This document shows, one piece after another, positions 34,474-45,650 of a stretch of DNA of 64,000 bases. The stretch's first letter is position 1. Every line of letters starts with the position of its first letter. Under the pieces are notes generated by a model that did no database searches, was not told the DNA's origin, and saw nothing but the letters and a program-made list of their open reading frames with translations. Both the position numbers and the translations under genes were made by a program. Source of the DNA: Neckera pumila (taxonomy: Eukaryota > Streptophyta > Bryopsida > Hypnales > Neckeraceae); assembly GCA_963969595.1 (NCBI GenBank), contig OZ018408.1, positions 16,923,823 through 16,987,822 on the forward strand. The letters are read 5' to 3'.

Positions 34474-36272
34474 CATAGAAGTGCTTTGTAGCAAGAAATC
34501 GTTGCCTAGGAAGATCTTTCTAATTCAAAACTAGATGTCTGTTACACTTTATTTTTATGTAAACATGTACGAGGAGATTTTGTCGCTGTAGAAAGCTCCA
34601 AATATAGGTAGATGGCTAGTGCCTATATGTATTTGAAATTCTAATTTAAAAGATACAAGTATGCATACAAGAAATGGAGAGGAGTGTAAGTTGTGTTTGA
34701 ATTGGCTTACGCAACAAGTTTAATTCCAAAGTTTTATCTTTTCAAATACCAATGGTAATAGTAGATATGCTTTAACGAGTGACTCAAACCAATTATCAAT
34801 AATCTTATGAATTCCCAATTATCAAACAAAGGATCGTTGTAGATTTCATTATCTTTGAATGGAAAGCTCAACAACGACCATCCTCTACAAAATTCTTGTT
34901 TATACCAAGATTTTACAAATTCTTTCCTACCTATTTAATTGTTCCACCATGTTGTAATGGTTCTCTCTATCATTCTTACAACTCCACATAACAAGTCTAG
35001 TCTAGAGTGATAAAAATGAAATCAATCCTAGAAGGATAATCTATAACATATCACTCATATTTTTAAATCCATTTTCATTTTAATATAATAATGAAATGCA
35101 ATCTGCTTTGCATGGGTGCTTGGTGGCCCAAAGATTGACTAACTTATGAAGATCAAATCAAGACCCGAATCAATATTCTATGTTTGATGAGTACAAAATT
35201 AATTAAACACAGCTAGATAAGTAAAACAAAACATGAAGAGTGTAGGACATCTGATTTATTTTTGGCAATCTATTGCGAGAAATTAACTTTTGAAAAGGCA
35301 TTTGCGACAAGTGTATAGAAAACTTGGAGCTTTTTTTTAATTGCATTTTACCAAACTTTTATTATTTTAGTAAATTGTGGAACACAAATAGAAAAAATAT
35401 TTAAAAATAGTATAAATTCTTGTCTTTTATCTTCCAGACAATGGCTACATGGCTGTGGGGCAAAATTTTTACCTTGGTGTACGTGGACAAAGAGACCCCA
35501 AACCTACCAAACTCAACTGAGCCTATCTTAGGCCTCTTTCAGAAAGCTCAAAGGCCGCAATCAGTACCAACGATCTTAAAACTGGCTAATTTGCACCGAA
35601 GTTCTACCAAAAATAATGGGCTGCTAAATCCCCATAGTAAATTTTTTTTTAAATTCTAGATTTCAGCCAAACTACCGATGAAATTTTGGTATTGGTCGCA
35701 GAATCCGACATTCATCCCCTGTTCCATTCGCATTTGTCCGCTATGGTGGAATTGGAGTGGTAGTGCTAGTGCCCCCCTGGCCGTCCAAATGTAGCCTGGT
35801 GGCCACATCCCAGCCCTTCGTTTTGCGGTAACCCTGGCCGTTGTCTCCTCCCCCTCCCTACAGCTTGTAGCACACTCTGCGAGTCTGCGCCTGTTTTTCT
35901 TGCACATTTGCAACTTGCATTTATTAGTTTATCTTGAATGCTCGATGCCGTATTGCCGTTGCATGATCATGTTGCATCCCCGCCTTCAATTCCTTAGGGT
36001 TCGAGATCTGTGCCTCAAGCGGTTGAGCACCATACTTGATTCTTTTTGAAAATGGCATCTTCTGCTAATTTGATTTCTGCCGTTCCACTTCCAAACTGCT
36101 GTGAAAATCCTGGAGGCCTGCAAGCCCTGCATCGTCTCCTTCGCATTCACTGCAATTGGGAAATGGTGGTTGGGGAATTTCCGAGAGTGAATTGAATGAG
36201 CTGCAGGGAGCTGTTGGCAATTGCATTGTTGAGAATGTGAAGGCGGCGCTGGATGGTGGATCGGAGTGTTTA
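34474..36272. other. Intergenic region before the hAT remnant
   Basis: 34.5-35.4 kb is AT-rich with no features. From about 35700 base composition becomes balanced and CpG-containing, which could be the leader of the hAT element or an old promoter, but no reading frame or terminal repeat was fixed. Confidence 0.3.
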
Positions 36273-36411
36273 GGGCCTCTTCACACTATAGCCGTCCAAG
36301 TCGAGAGGCCGTGGGACTCTGCAATATGATTGGTGGAACCGACGGACCCTGCCATATGATTGGTGGAAACGATGGACTCTTGACTTGGACAGCCATAGTG
36401 TGAAGAGGCCC
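36273..36411. mobile_element. PIF/Harbinger (Tourist-like) MITE
   Basis: Left end GGGCCTCTTCACACTATAGC; right end, the complement of the same phrase with one or two changes (pairing for about 30 bases up to GTCCAAGTC). The target duplication TTA lies on both sides (36270-36272, 36412-36414). A 3-bp TTA/TAA duplication and a G-rich GGGCC start are typical of Tourist-like MITEs. It is 139 bp with an internal direct repeat of ATATGATTGGTGGAA. Confidence 0.75.
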
Positions 36412-36750
36412 TTAGTATTTGCCGTTGTTGCTCAATTTAAGCTAGGTTGCTTGCCGTCTTCCTCATCGCTTGCGCTTCCGTTGATGTTTCACGCGTTCGC
36501 TGTCTTCTTGTTTGTTCTCGTGCTTGCTTGCTGCTTTGCTTGTGCTCCCGAATCTCGATCAATCTCTCATACTCTTGTTCTGGGTACTATTGCTTATTGC
36601 TTTGCTTGTGCTCCCAATCGACCTCTGGTACTTTTGTCCTGGGTTCTGTTTTTTTTGTTTTTTGTTGCGCAAGTTCTGATGGCGCCGCAACTGAAGCTCC
36701 CTAATAATTTCAAAGTGTGATGCTTTGGTTCTAGCCGTAATTCGAACGGC

Positions 36751-39700
36751 GTGGGGAAATACCTTGTGGCAAATCCAAGTGCTAGTTTGGGTGGCGGACC
36801 AATGGAAGTTGACGTTACCCACGTCTCTAAGACGCGCTTGTCGCACTCACTTTCTCGATCACTCGGCCGCGATCCGCCGTCTGAAGCAACTGTGGCGTCG
36901 CCGGTGCTTCCCAGTGCGGCACTTAAGGTGACAGGGAAGACGAAGGAAGAAGGCGCTACCATTAGTGCGCGCAAGCGAAGAAAGATTGCCCCCAGCACAA
37001 TCACGTGTCATTGGCAACAAGTTTGGGCTTGCAAGTTTCCTTAGCAGAGGGCGAGTATGATTCCAATGGTGATCTGACTGCTGTGGTGTGCCAAAGCTGT
37101 ACAACAATCATGAGAAGGAGGAAGCTCATGGTCCTGAAGCTGGACAACTTAGAAAACCACAAAGATAAGAGGACATGTCGGGAAGATGGGGTGCCACTGG
37201 CGCATCTCAAGAAGGGCGACGTATTTCTCAAGTCTGATTGCAAGCATGTCAAGCTTTGCAAACTTTGGGCAAGCCGGAAACAAGGGAGTACTGTGGTTGA
37301 TCAGCTCACTGCTGGTCTAGAGGGTGAGTTAAAGAGGAAAGGGGTACAATTCTCAACCCTTTTCCAAGTTCTTTCTCATGGACGTCCTATGTGCGAATAT
37401 GAGAGAGCGCAACACTTGCTTAGACATTTGAAAGTGAAAGGTCTGCCTAGAAAACATTGGTCGGAAAGCACAGGGTGGGAAATGAGCAAACACTTACATG
37501 CTTCGATTATAACTGCGTTGAAGACTATTGTGCAGTTTGCTAGTTACATTTCTATCATAGCCGATGAGGTTACTGCGGTGGACCAGACTTGCTGGGTTGG
37601 TGTTCATGTCTACGCTATGGATAGTTGGGAACGTATTCCGCATTTGCTGCATTTGTCTTGCATGTCTGATGGTGGCACTACAGATCAATTGACTAACGTG
37701 ATCATGCATTCTTTGATAGTTGAGGGAGGTCTGACGCATGAAAAAATCGCTTCTAAGCTTGTTTGTTTTGGGGCGGATGGGGTTAGTACTTTCCAGGGTC
37801 CCCGAACTGGTGTTACCACCCAGATTCGGGACAAGTGGGCTCCCTTCACGTTGGGAGTCAGTTGTGTGAGCCACCACATAAATTTGGTTGTGGAGACCCT
37901 CTCCAAATATCCGATGGTGTCAAGGCTAGAGGGCCTATTTCAATCGGTTTATACTTATTTTTGTTGTAGTAACAAAAGGCATGCTGAGTTACAAAAGCTT
38001 GCTAATCTTATGGAAACTAAGGGGACTAAGATGCTCTAAAATGTTAAGACTTGGTGGATCTCCATGCGTAGTCCTGCACAGAGTTGTCATATCAGACAGA
38101 ATCTGACAAATCGGATGGAATTAGGGTTGGCTGGCTGCAAACTTTGGAGGCCAATAACTTTTGCAAAAATTATCCAAATTGGACATGTGAGATGTTTTTC
38201 GGCATCTACAGAAATTGTAAATGCCGAAAAACATCTCATATATTCAATTTGGATAATTTTTGCAAAAGTTATTGGCCTCCAAAGTTTGCAGCCAGCCAAC
38301 CCTAATTCCATCCGATTTGTCAGATTCTGTCTGATATGACAACTCTGGTCCTGCACAGCAAGTAATGGCTGAGTATTTGACCTTGCTCATCAAAATGGGG
38401 GTCGACATGACAGGAGGGCCAGGGCAGAAATCAATTGTCAGTGCTGCTGATAACTTTGATGTCCTCTCTAATATCGAAGTGCTCTTGTCTTTGGCTTATT
38501 TCATCCCACTGGTGAATTCAGTTCACTGTTTGATAAAATTGTCCCAGGTGCGGGACATCTTCATCTGCGATTTCCTCCAAGCTATAAAGGTTTGCCAACA
38601 AGAGTTGGCAAGGTTGTTTGTAGACAGGTCCATTGCTTTCAACAAGCAAGACTTCCCCCGATACAACGATCTCATTTCCTTGCAGTGCACAGACCTTCCT
38701 TTGCGGTGGAAGGAGCTCCCGGGCAACTCGGGGATTTCCCATTTGTTCTTTGATCTGTCTATTACGACAGTGTATGCACAGTGCCACGACAAGCAAACTG
38801 GGGAGCATATCTTTGTCACCCAGCAGGACTTCCATTGCTTGCAAGACAATATCGAGCGACAATTTGCGGGTAAGAATTTTTTTTCTTCTTCTTGTTTTGC
38901 CGCTTGAGTTCTGGGGGCTTTTGTTTGGCTTCCAATTTTTTTTCCACCTGAGGCGGGGCTTCCAACAAATGCAGGTTCTTTTGAAGTGCTCATACAGTTC
39001 AGTTAGCGGTTCAAATGTGGTTCATGTGGTTCATATGGTTCATGTGGTTCAAATGTGGTTGCCTTGTGGTTGCGGTTTCTTTCCTGTAGTTGACATTTGT
39101 TTTCTTGTTTTGTTGCTGATGACTGTCTAACAACTGCGCTATTGTTACAGACATTGCACAGTCTTTGTCTGATGAATTAGACCGCCGCTTTCCTCAGCAA
39201 GAATTCCTTGATGTTTTTGGCATTACTTATCCTCAATATTGGAGACAAGAAGGGGCTAACGCTAGCTTTGCACATCATTTGGCGGTTTTGAAGAGTTTTT
39301 ATAGTCACACAAGAGTTGTGAATAAGGGTCAGCCTTTCTTTGAAGGCGGACAGCCTCATACCACCTCCCCTATGCTTTCTGCTTCTGCTTTGGACTTACA
39401 GCAAGGTTTGTTTAAAGTTACCATGCAGGCTAACTGTGAAGCAGCTTGCGGCACGCCCTTACATGTGAACCCGGTCATCAAATTGTGGAGGAAACTATTG
39501 CAATCACGTCACCTCTGTAAGCTAATTTCAGAGTATTTCAAACTTGCTGAAATTGGCTGCTGTTTGGTACTTGGATCTATGGAGGACGAAAGGTGCTTTT
39601 CGACTTTGGAACTCTTGAAGTCATGCCATAGAAACAGATTGGGGAAACATTTGCCCCGTGTTGTCCATATATTCGGCCAGAGGTACTTTTCTCTTGAGGA

Positions 39701-39770
39701 TTTTCTGTATAAGGAAGCTATAAATTCTTGGAGAAATGCTGTCAAGGTTGGCCGCCAAGGGGATCTGTGA
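36751..39770 (+). pseudogene. hAT-superfamily transposase gene, decayed
   Basis: Pieces on the plus strand: N-terminal part 36751-37040 (RKIAPSTITCHWQQVWACKF), main body 37042-38078, 38356-38869 and last exon 39151-39770; the last intron has GT-AG borders and keeps the frame. Seen: a BED-like finger (CQSC, then NHKDKRTC), catalytic Asp in SIIADEVTAVD (codon near 37563) and in CFGADGVSTFQGPRTGV (near 37777), the CVSHHINLVVE block, and the hAT C-terminal dimerisation region with Glu in MEDERCFSTLELLKS (near 39588) and LEDFLYKEAINSW. hAT transposases cut and paste DNA and dimerise through this C-terminal region. Damage: a one-base frameshift near 37035-37042, an in-frame TAA at 38037-38039, and a 269-bp MITE at 38079-38347. 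Nothing in it can make a full protein. It could also be a degraded domesticated hAT-like host gene, since no terminal repeats of its own were found. Confidence 0.8.
38079..38347. mobile_element. hAT-type MITE inserted in the hAT transposase gene
   Basis: The 269-bp unit is almost one palindrome: CAGAGTTGTCATATCAGACA at the left end, its complement at the right end, and arms pairing for about 115-120 bases with few mismatches. It is flanked by a perfect 8-bp duplication GTCCTGCA (38071-38078, 38348-38355). An 8-bp duplication with CAGAG ends is the hAT signature. Removing it with one duplication copy rejoins the transposase reading frame exactly. Confidence 0.92.
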
Positions 39771-40135
39771 AGTACCTGGAGCTTAGTAGTATCCTTTATT
39801 AAGTATCCTGACATTTTATTCTCTTAGTTTTCATAAGGATTAGCCAGCTTTGGTGCTCAATCACTCATGTTTCCTTGACGTGACCTTCTGTTGCACGGGA
39901 CTCTGCTTTGCCGCAAGTGGAGAATCAGGAGTTTGGAGCTGCTGCGACTGTGGCAACTTGCGAGCTGTGGCGAACTGGGGACTGCAGTTGCCTTAGTGAC
40001 TTTTTCTTTGGAAAATTCTAACAGTTTGCAATTTTGCACTAATGTGGCTTGTTTGTTCTGTGTGCAGAACACTAACACAGCATTTTGGGCAGTCTTGCAA
40101 TTGCAAGAAGGGTTCAACTCCCTTGTTAGTGGCAC

Positions 40136-40985
40136 ACTTTCTCATTTAGGCACGTCATTCCAAAAATCTCTAAAAACAAATGCCTATTGCACATAATTTC
40201 ACAATGAATAGCTTCCACACCACTTTGATTGTTTGACATAAAGTTCGCCAGTTCATAACTTTTTTTTACATCACTTAGCAATTCACACAACTGCAAAAGA
40301 CCAGAATTAGCCATGAATGCACTTTCAACTTTGTTGTATAGTAGCAAGTAGTACACTAGTGGAAAAAAAAATGGGAATCAAAATACTCCTTTTTCCCCAT
40401 AAGTTTATGTCCTTGTTTTTACTGAAAAAAATGGTGCTCGCGGAAATAGCTCCTACTTCACACGGTAATAGCATTCGGGCTAAATACCCTATAACCGTTC
40501 TGGGATCGCTGGTCAGTACTCTCCGCCCACGCCAAAATTCTCTCACAAGCTGCATCCACACTTTAGAAACAAAAAAACAAAAAAAGCTCTGAAAACCTGC
40601 GCCGCCACTGACCTCTTTGTCATTCCTCTGGAAAACCAGTCCATTGCTTGGATTACAACGTCCAAATCTACACGAACTGATGCAATCTCTGGTGCATGCA
40701 CCATACGCTGCAACCATTCTTTCGTGAGCTGCACAACTGGTGTTTGGTTTATCTGTAGAATGTGTTTATGTTTCGCAGCTTTGGAGATTTGGAGCAAGGT
40801 GGGTGTTTCTTGCATGTGTTTTGTATGCGTGTTGTTGTTGTTGTTGATGGGAAGTTGGGTTCCCTTGTTTTTGTTTTATACGTACTTTGGGAGATTCTTG
40901 TGAAAGGGGTGCGTCCGGACAATCCGCGGGCACCGCTTCTGTGGAGCTATCTGCTAGTTCGGATAGTTGCAACAAAGCTTTCCAA
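40136..40985 (-). other. Candidate minus-strand exon cluster, unidentified
   Basis: Three minus-strand blocks look coding: about 40919-40985 (ALLQLSELADSSTEAVPADC, ending before a consensus donor GTACGT), about 40590-40812 (QLTKEWLQRMVHAPEIASVR then DLDVVIQAMDW) and about 40136-40350 (VESAFMANSGLLQLCELLSD). Each has plausible splice borders, amphipathic helical character and no stop. I do not recognise the protein. A helical PLU-1-like segment of a large chromatin protein is a guess only. They lie between the hAT remnant and the transporter gene and could be a captured fragment. Confidence 0.3.
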
Positions 40986-41654
40986 CAGCTGATTCGCAGC
41001 CATGCAGAGAGTGAGACTTGCGGGAGGGTGCAATACGCGTGAGCATTAGGTCTACAGATTGCCTAAACCCCGCCATCTCTGAAGAAATTGTGGTGTAGTA
41101 AACAGACAGACAGGAGAGGAAGACGATGAAGTTGATGGTCTTCGCTGCTTATCATGCGTGAGAGTGCAACCGTCGAGCTTGATGTCGTCTTCTCCGGGAA
41201 ACTCCAACACACTTAGCTATGAATTGAAAAGTTTCCTGTGAAGGCATTGCATTTCCCGACCCCTAAGGGAGTTCTGTTGATTCGTCATATCTGAAATCAA
41301 GCTGTGTTGTGATCTCTTCCTGCAGAGTTCGTTTACTTTAGCGGCTACAGCTTTACCTTTCGGGAACAGTTAAAGCTATTGCCAAGATGCTGCAGCAACG
41401 AAACTGTCCAGCTTCAAATCCTCGGTGCTCTTGCGCACATGTCGGCGGTTCTTGTTAGGTCGAGAAACTCGGGAACACAAAGACTGGCGGCGCGCTGGAA
41501 AGATTGACGGAGAATCGAGAATAGTGGAGTACCCTGAGAACGCCAACAATCAACGTAACTGCTTGTCCGCAGGGTTTAGGGTTTTAGTTCAGCCTGAGAG
41601 AGTACCCTCTCCAGCATTTGAATGTAAGTTGTTGTTTGGCAAGGCTCTGGTGCC

Positions 41655-44600
41655 ATGGGCCTCCCACACGACGGCCACTCGGACTTGGGTTTCCTGAGTG
41701 ACGATGACTCTGCACCGGTGTGCGCTTCGCCTGTCGTCACGGGCTCCCCTCTGTGGCCACAAAGCTTTGGTCGAGCCATGGACCTGTACTCACGATCAAC
41801 GTCTCAACGAAGCGAAAACGATGCAGGAGCATTGGAGGCTGTAGCGAATACTGCAATAGAATCCGGTGCATCCCCTTGTACAGAAGCAGGAAAGGAGTAT
41901 AATGAGAACCTGGAGCCTCTGCTGGGAAAATTCGATCGTCGGTGCGAAGATGTCGCTGATGATGCGGGCGAGCGCAGCGAACAGGGCAGCTCCTTCTCTC
42001 AAGCTTTGTTCAACGGCATGAATGTCCTTGCAGGTAATGTCACTGTTTTGCCTTTTTTGCATCCATATTTAGCCTTACTTTTGCTGCAAAAGTGGAGAGG
42101 ATTGGAAGTGCTTTCTCTGGTCTCTTCAAGCGTATTAATGTATCGAATTTGTGATTGTCTGTGTGTACTTTGGATAGCCACGCATAGGCAATGTTGATTA
42201 GTCTGTGGAGTTTATGTAAGTATGCTTGCAAGAAGAATTCCTGCCTCTTTTAAAACCGACACGAGTTTAAAGTCTATTTTAGAACCCCACCACATCAAGG
42301 TGAATATCTGCTTTTTTTATGTGTGCTTTGGATAGCCAGTTATAGGCCTCGTTGATGAAGTAGTCTGTGGAGCTTGTGTAAGCATGTATGTAAGAAGAAG
42401 TTTGAGACCGGCTTGAGTTTAGACTTGAAATCGTCAATTTCGATAAAAATTGTGACAAAACATATACTTAAAGCTCTACTAGCACTGGTATAGGTTTACG
42501 TTTCAGGCCAGGCGTCCTGAAAGGTGCAAAGTAGTAAAGAAATTGACGTTTGGATTTAGATTAAAATCCCCTTACCAATGTCCACGCGACATACATTTTA
42601 TTGAACGTTGGCATGTTGCTTATTGAATGCGAATGACTGAGGGACACTTTAGATTGCAACGAGCTTGGGATTTCAAGACATTCTACAAGTTGACATTGGT
42701 GAAAGAATAAAATATTATTTGTCTTACGTCGTTTTGCTCGATGTCTATTTTCACCAGCCCAGGTACTGTTAGTCCAATGCCAACTTCACGCTAGTACTTG
42801 ACCAGGAACTGCAGTAGCATACTTGCCCAAGTCCTAGTGAACACTTGTTAGTTACGAAATGAGCATGAAGAGGTGGCGCTTCCATGGCTCGTACCTGGGA
42901 TGATAAAAATATTTGAGATATCGAGGTTTCAAAGTAGAACCTAACATTGATGATATAAGATGTAAACAATCAGAACATGAGAGCTTAGGAGAGTCTAGTG
43001 TTGATTTTTGGATAGTTAGATAGTGCTTTAAATTTTGTAACTTATTCATAAGTTGTCCAAATAATGCATAGTAAAGTGCTTTGTAACCCTCTTTCACTTA
43101 CCTTAAAAGAATCCTTTATATTTATGACACCTTACGATGCATTTGAGGTAGCATTTGTCTAATCCACCTCAACAAAGAGGTGAGGTTTTAATGCCCCTGT
43201 TTGTTCAAATGCAGTTGCCACATTTTAGGCAACAAAGATTATGGTGCACATACCTTAATTCAAACTTTGAGTCTGTTTTTTCAAACTTGTTGCTTTGACG
43301 GTGTATGCAATCGAAAGCGGTCCGAAAGGATCGAGTTTCCACCGTGTCCTCGAATGTTGATTCTGATGAGACTATGATCCAACCACGTTTGCATTGCAGG
43401 TGTTGGAATTCTATCAACTCCTTATGCTGCCGCCAAGGGGGGATGGCTGGGCCTGACGCTTCTTGTGGCCTTTGCCTTAGTCTGTTGCTTCACAGCCATT
43501 CTGCTTCGTCGCTGTTTGGATTCCCACGCTCACATCCGCAGTTACCCGGACGTGGGGGAAGCCGCATTTGGGAACTGGGGCCGGTGGGTCATATCTATTT
43601 TGTTGTATTTAGAACTCTATGCTGTGGCCATAGAGTTTCTGATCCTTTCTGGCGACAATTTGGCCCATCTGTTCCCATCCGCTGGCATGACAATTGGGCA
43701 TATTGCCTTGACCCCCCACGAAGTCTTTGTGGTTCTGTCTGCTATTGTGATGTTGCCCACTGTGTGGCTGCGGGAGCTCCGTATCTTGTCTTACGTCTCC
43801 GCCACGGGAGTCATTGCCTCATTCTTAATTGTGATGACTGTGGGCTGGATTGGGCTCCTTGATGGGGTGGGGTTTCATCATCAAGGCTCCCTCGTCCACT
43901 TTGACGGGCTTCCAGTGGCCGTGGGCCTTTACTCATTTTGCTATTGTGGGCATGCTGTCTTCCCCAGCATTTACGGTTCCATGCGCAACCGCTCGCAGTT
44001 TTCACATGTAAGCAGCCATCACTTTGCATTTCTTCTCCTTCTGTCTGTTTTTGTCCAGCTCTTCAATACCATGTTCACAGTCCTGAATTCGTTGCCTCTA
44101 TCCCAAGGGGAGAGGTGTAGCAATGGTTCAGAAATATAGATATTTATGGTGTTCAATGAAATAGAGTTTTTGTGCTAAAAGCAATAGTAGCATGTTGTGG
44201 CGAAGAAAGACTTTCTTATGCCGAGTATGATTGTGACACGTAGTTATAGGAACAGTGCCATTCTAGGATTGCTGAGTATGGTTGTCTTGAACTTTCAATC
44301 TTTGAGGATTCTACTGAGGTAGGGGGGCACTTGCCATAAAGCCACTTGTGTGCATTTCCATATTACAATTCATAGCCATGTTGTAGTGGATACTGTGCCC
44401 TAGTGTTGCTAACGTGGAATGAATGAACATGGAATGCAGGTTCTGGTCATTTGTTTCATCTTATGTACCATCATGTACGGAGGCATTGCTGTAATGGGCT
44501 ACTCAATGTTTGGAGACGAGCTGCAGTCACAAATCACGCTGAACTTGCCCCCGGAAATTCCTGCGTCCCATTTTGCAATCTGGGTGACTCTCGTCAACCC

Positions 44601-45006
44601 GTTTGCAAAATACGCCATCACGCTGACGCCAGTGGCTGTGGCACTGGAGGAGTTTTTGCCACCCTCCATGGCAGGCTCCAGTAAGGACATGAGGTTTTGG
44701 GGCACAATCCTGAGGACTCTCATTGTCTCAAGCACAGTTATCGTTGCACTTGCGGTTCCGTTTTTCGGTCTTCTCATGGCCTTCATTGGTTCCTTCCTCA
44801 GTGCCACAGTGGCTATCGTCCTGCCTTGCCTCTGCTACTTGAAGATCTATCAACGCCAATTATCCTGGCAAGAGGCTTTGTTTGTTGGGGCCTTGTTGTG
44901 TCTTGGTATTTTTGTGGGAGTTGGAGGCACTTACTACTCTGTGAAGGCCATTATAGATAATTTCTTAGGTCTTGAGAGAATTCGTCTTTTCCGGCCATAT
45001 TTGTAG
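41655..45006 (+). CDS. AVT1-type vacuolar amino acid transporter (AAAP family)
   Basis: Exons 41655-42033, 43400-44007 and 44440-45006 join in phase with GT-AG borders to give 517 residues. The first about 110 residues are hydrophilic and acidic (GFLSDDDSAP). The membrane part starts SFSQALFNGMNVLAGVGILS with TPYA, the signature of TM1 in AAAP/SLC36-like carriers. It continues with SYPDVGEAAFGNWGRW, YLELYAVAIEFLILSGDNL, YSFCYCGHAVFPSIYGSMRN, MGYSMFGDELQSQITLNLP and NPFAKYAITLTPVAVALEE; about eleven membrane spans are expected and the count by eye fits. Plant AVT1 proteins sit in the vacuolar membrane and move neutral amino acids with a proton gradient. The start is the first ATG in frame and has a good context (GTGCCATGG). 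The long intron 1 (42034-43399) holds no recognised element. Complete, with no damage. Confidence 0.92.
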
Positions 45007-45239
45007 ATTGCTGTGAATTGAATTGTAGGACCTTCATTTAGTTCATTTCTCTCCTTTACATTTTTAATGTAACTGCAAGCAAGAGGTGATTTGTGGTTCC
45101 CATGTATAATTTACTGTCTGGTTGTTTGTTTGTCTAGTTGAATTTGAATCTTAAAGGTCACTTCTTCCTGAAATTTGTTCTTTTACATTCAGTAATAACA
45201 AATCAGCTTTGGTTTGATGGAACGTTGTGATCATACTGA

Positions 45240-45650
45240 AAGTGGTATTGAAAAGTCATGGTGTGCTCTGGTTTGCAACTGTACTGTTCCGCTTGCATTC
45301 CCTTTTTGGTCCACATTGAATATACGTCTCGACTCAATAAGCAATACAAACAAGGATTAATAGTAGTGGAACAAAGTTTTGATGTTTTGGTGTGCCTTTT
45401 CTAATTTCAAGACTCTTGTCCATTGAACTCCTAAAGAAGTAAACCTAATCTTCATGTTTGATGTTTCTTGTGAATTATAGCATTGCAATAGACCAAGGCA
45501 CAACTTGCAATACGTAGAGCCATAGTTGAAAGGCTCTTGATTCTCCTCTCCTTTAGCTTGCTCAATATTCTTGTGTGTCAAGTGCACAAAAAGGCATGTT
45601 GTGAAATTTCTTTATTCATGAAAATTCATGATTACAAGTTTCCCAAAGTT
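45240..45650 (+). repeat. Dispersed direct repeat, copy 2 (partner at 27165-27570)
   Basis: It begins about 230 bases after the transporter stop codon and matches 27165-27570 in order and orientation (GTATTGAAAAGTCATGGTGT onward, to TTTATTCATGAAAAT). It may overlap the transporter's 3' untranslated region. No element ends were found. Confidence 0.75.

Noticed and set aside
38064..38356. Frames of 73-91 codons on both strands giving nearly the same peptide
   Set aside because: They are the two arms of the hAT MITE palindrome read in both directions, not genes.
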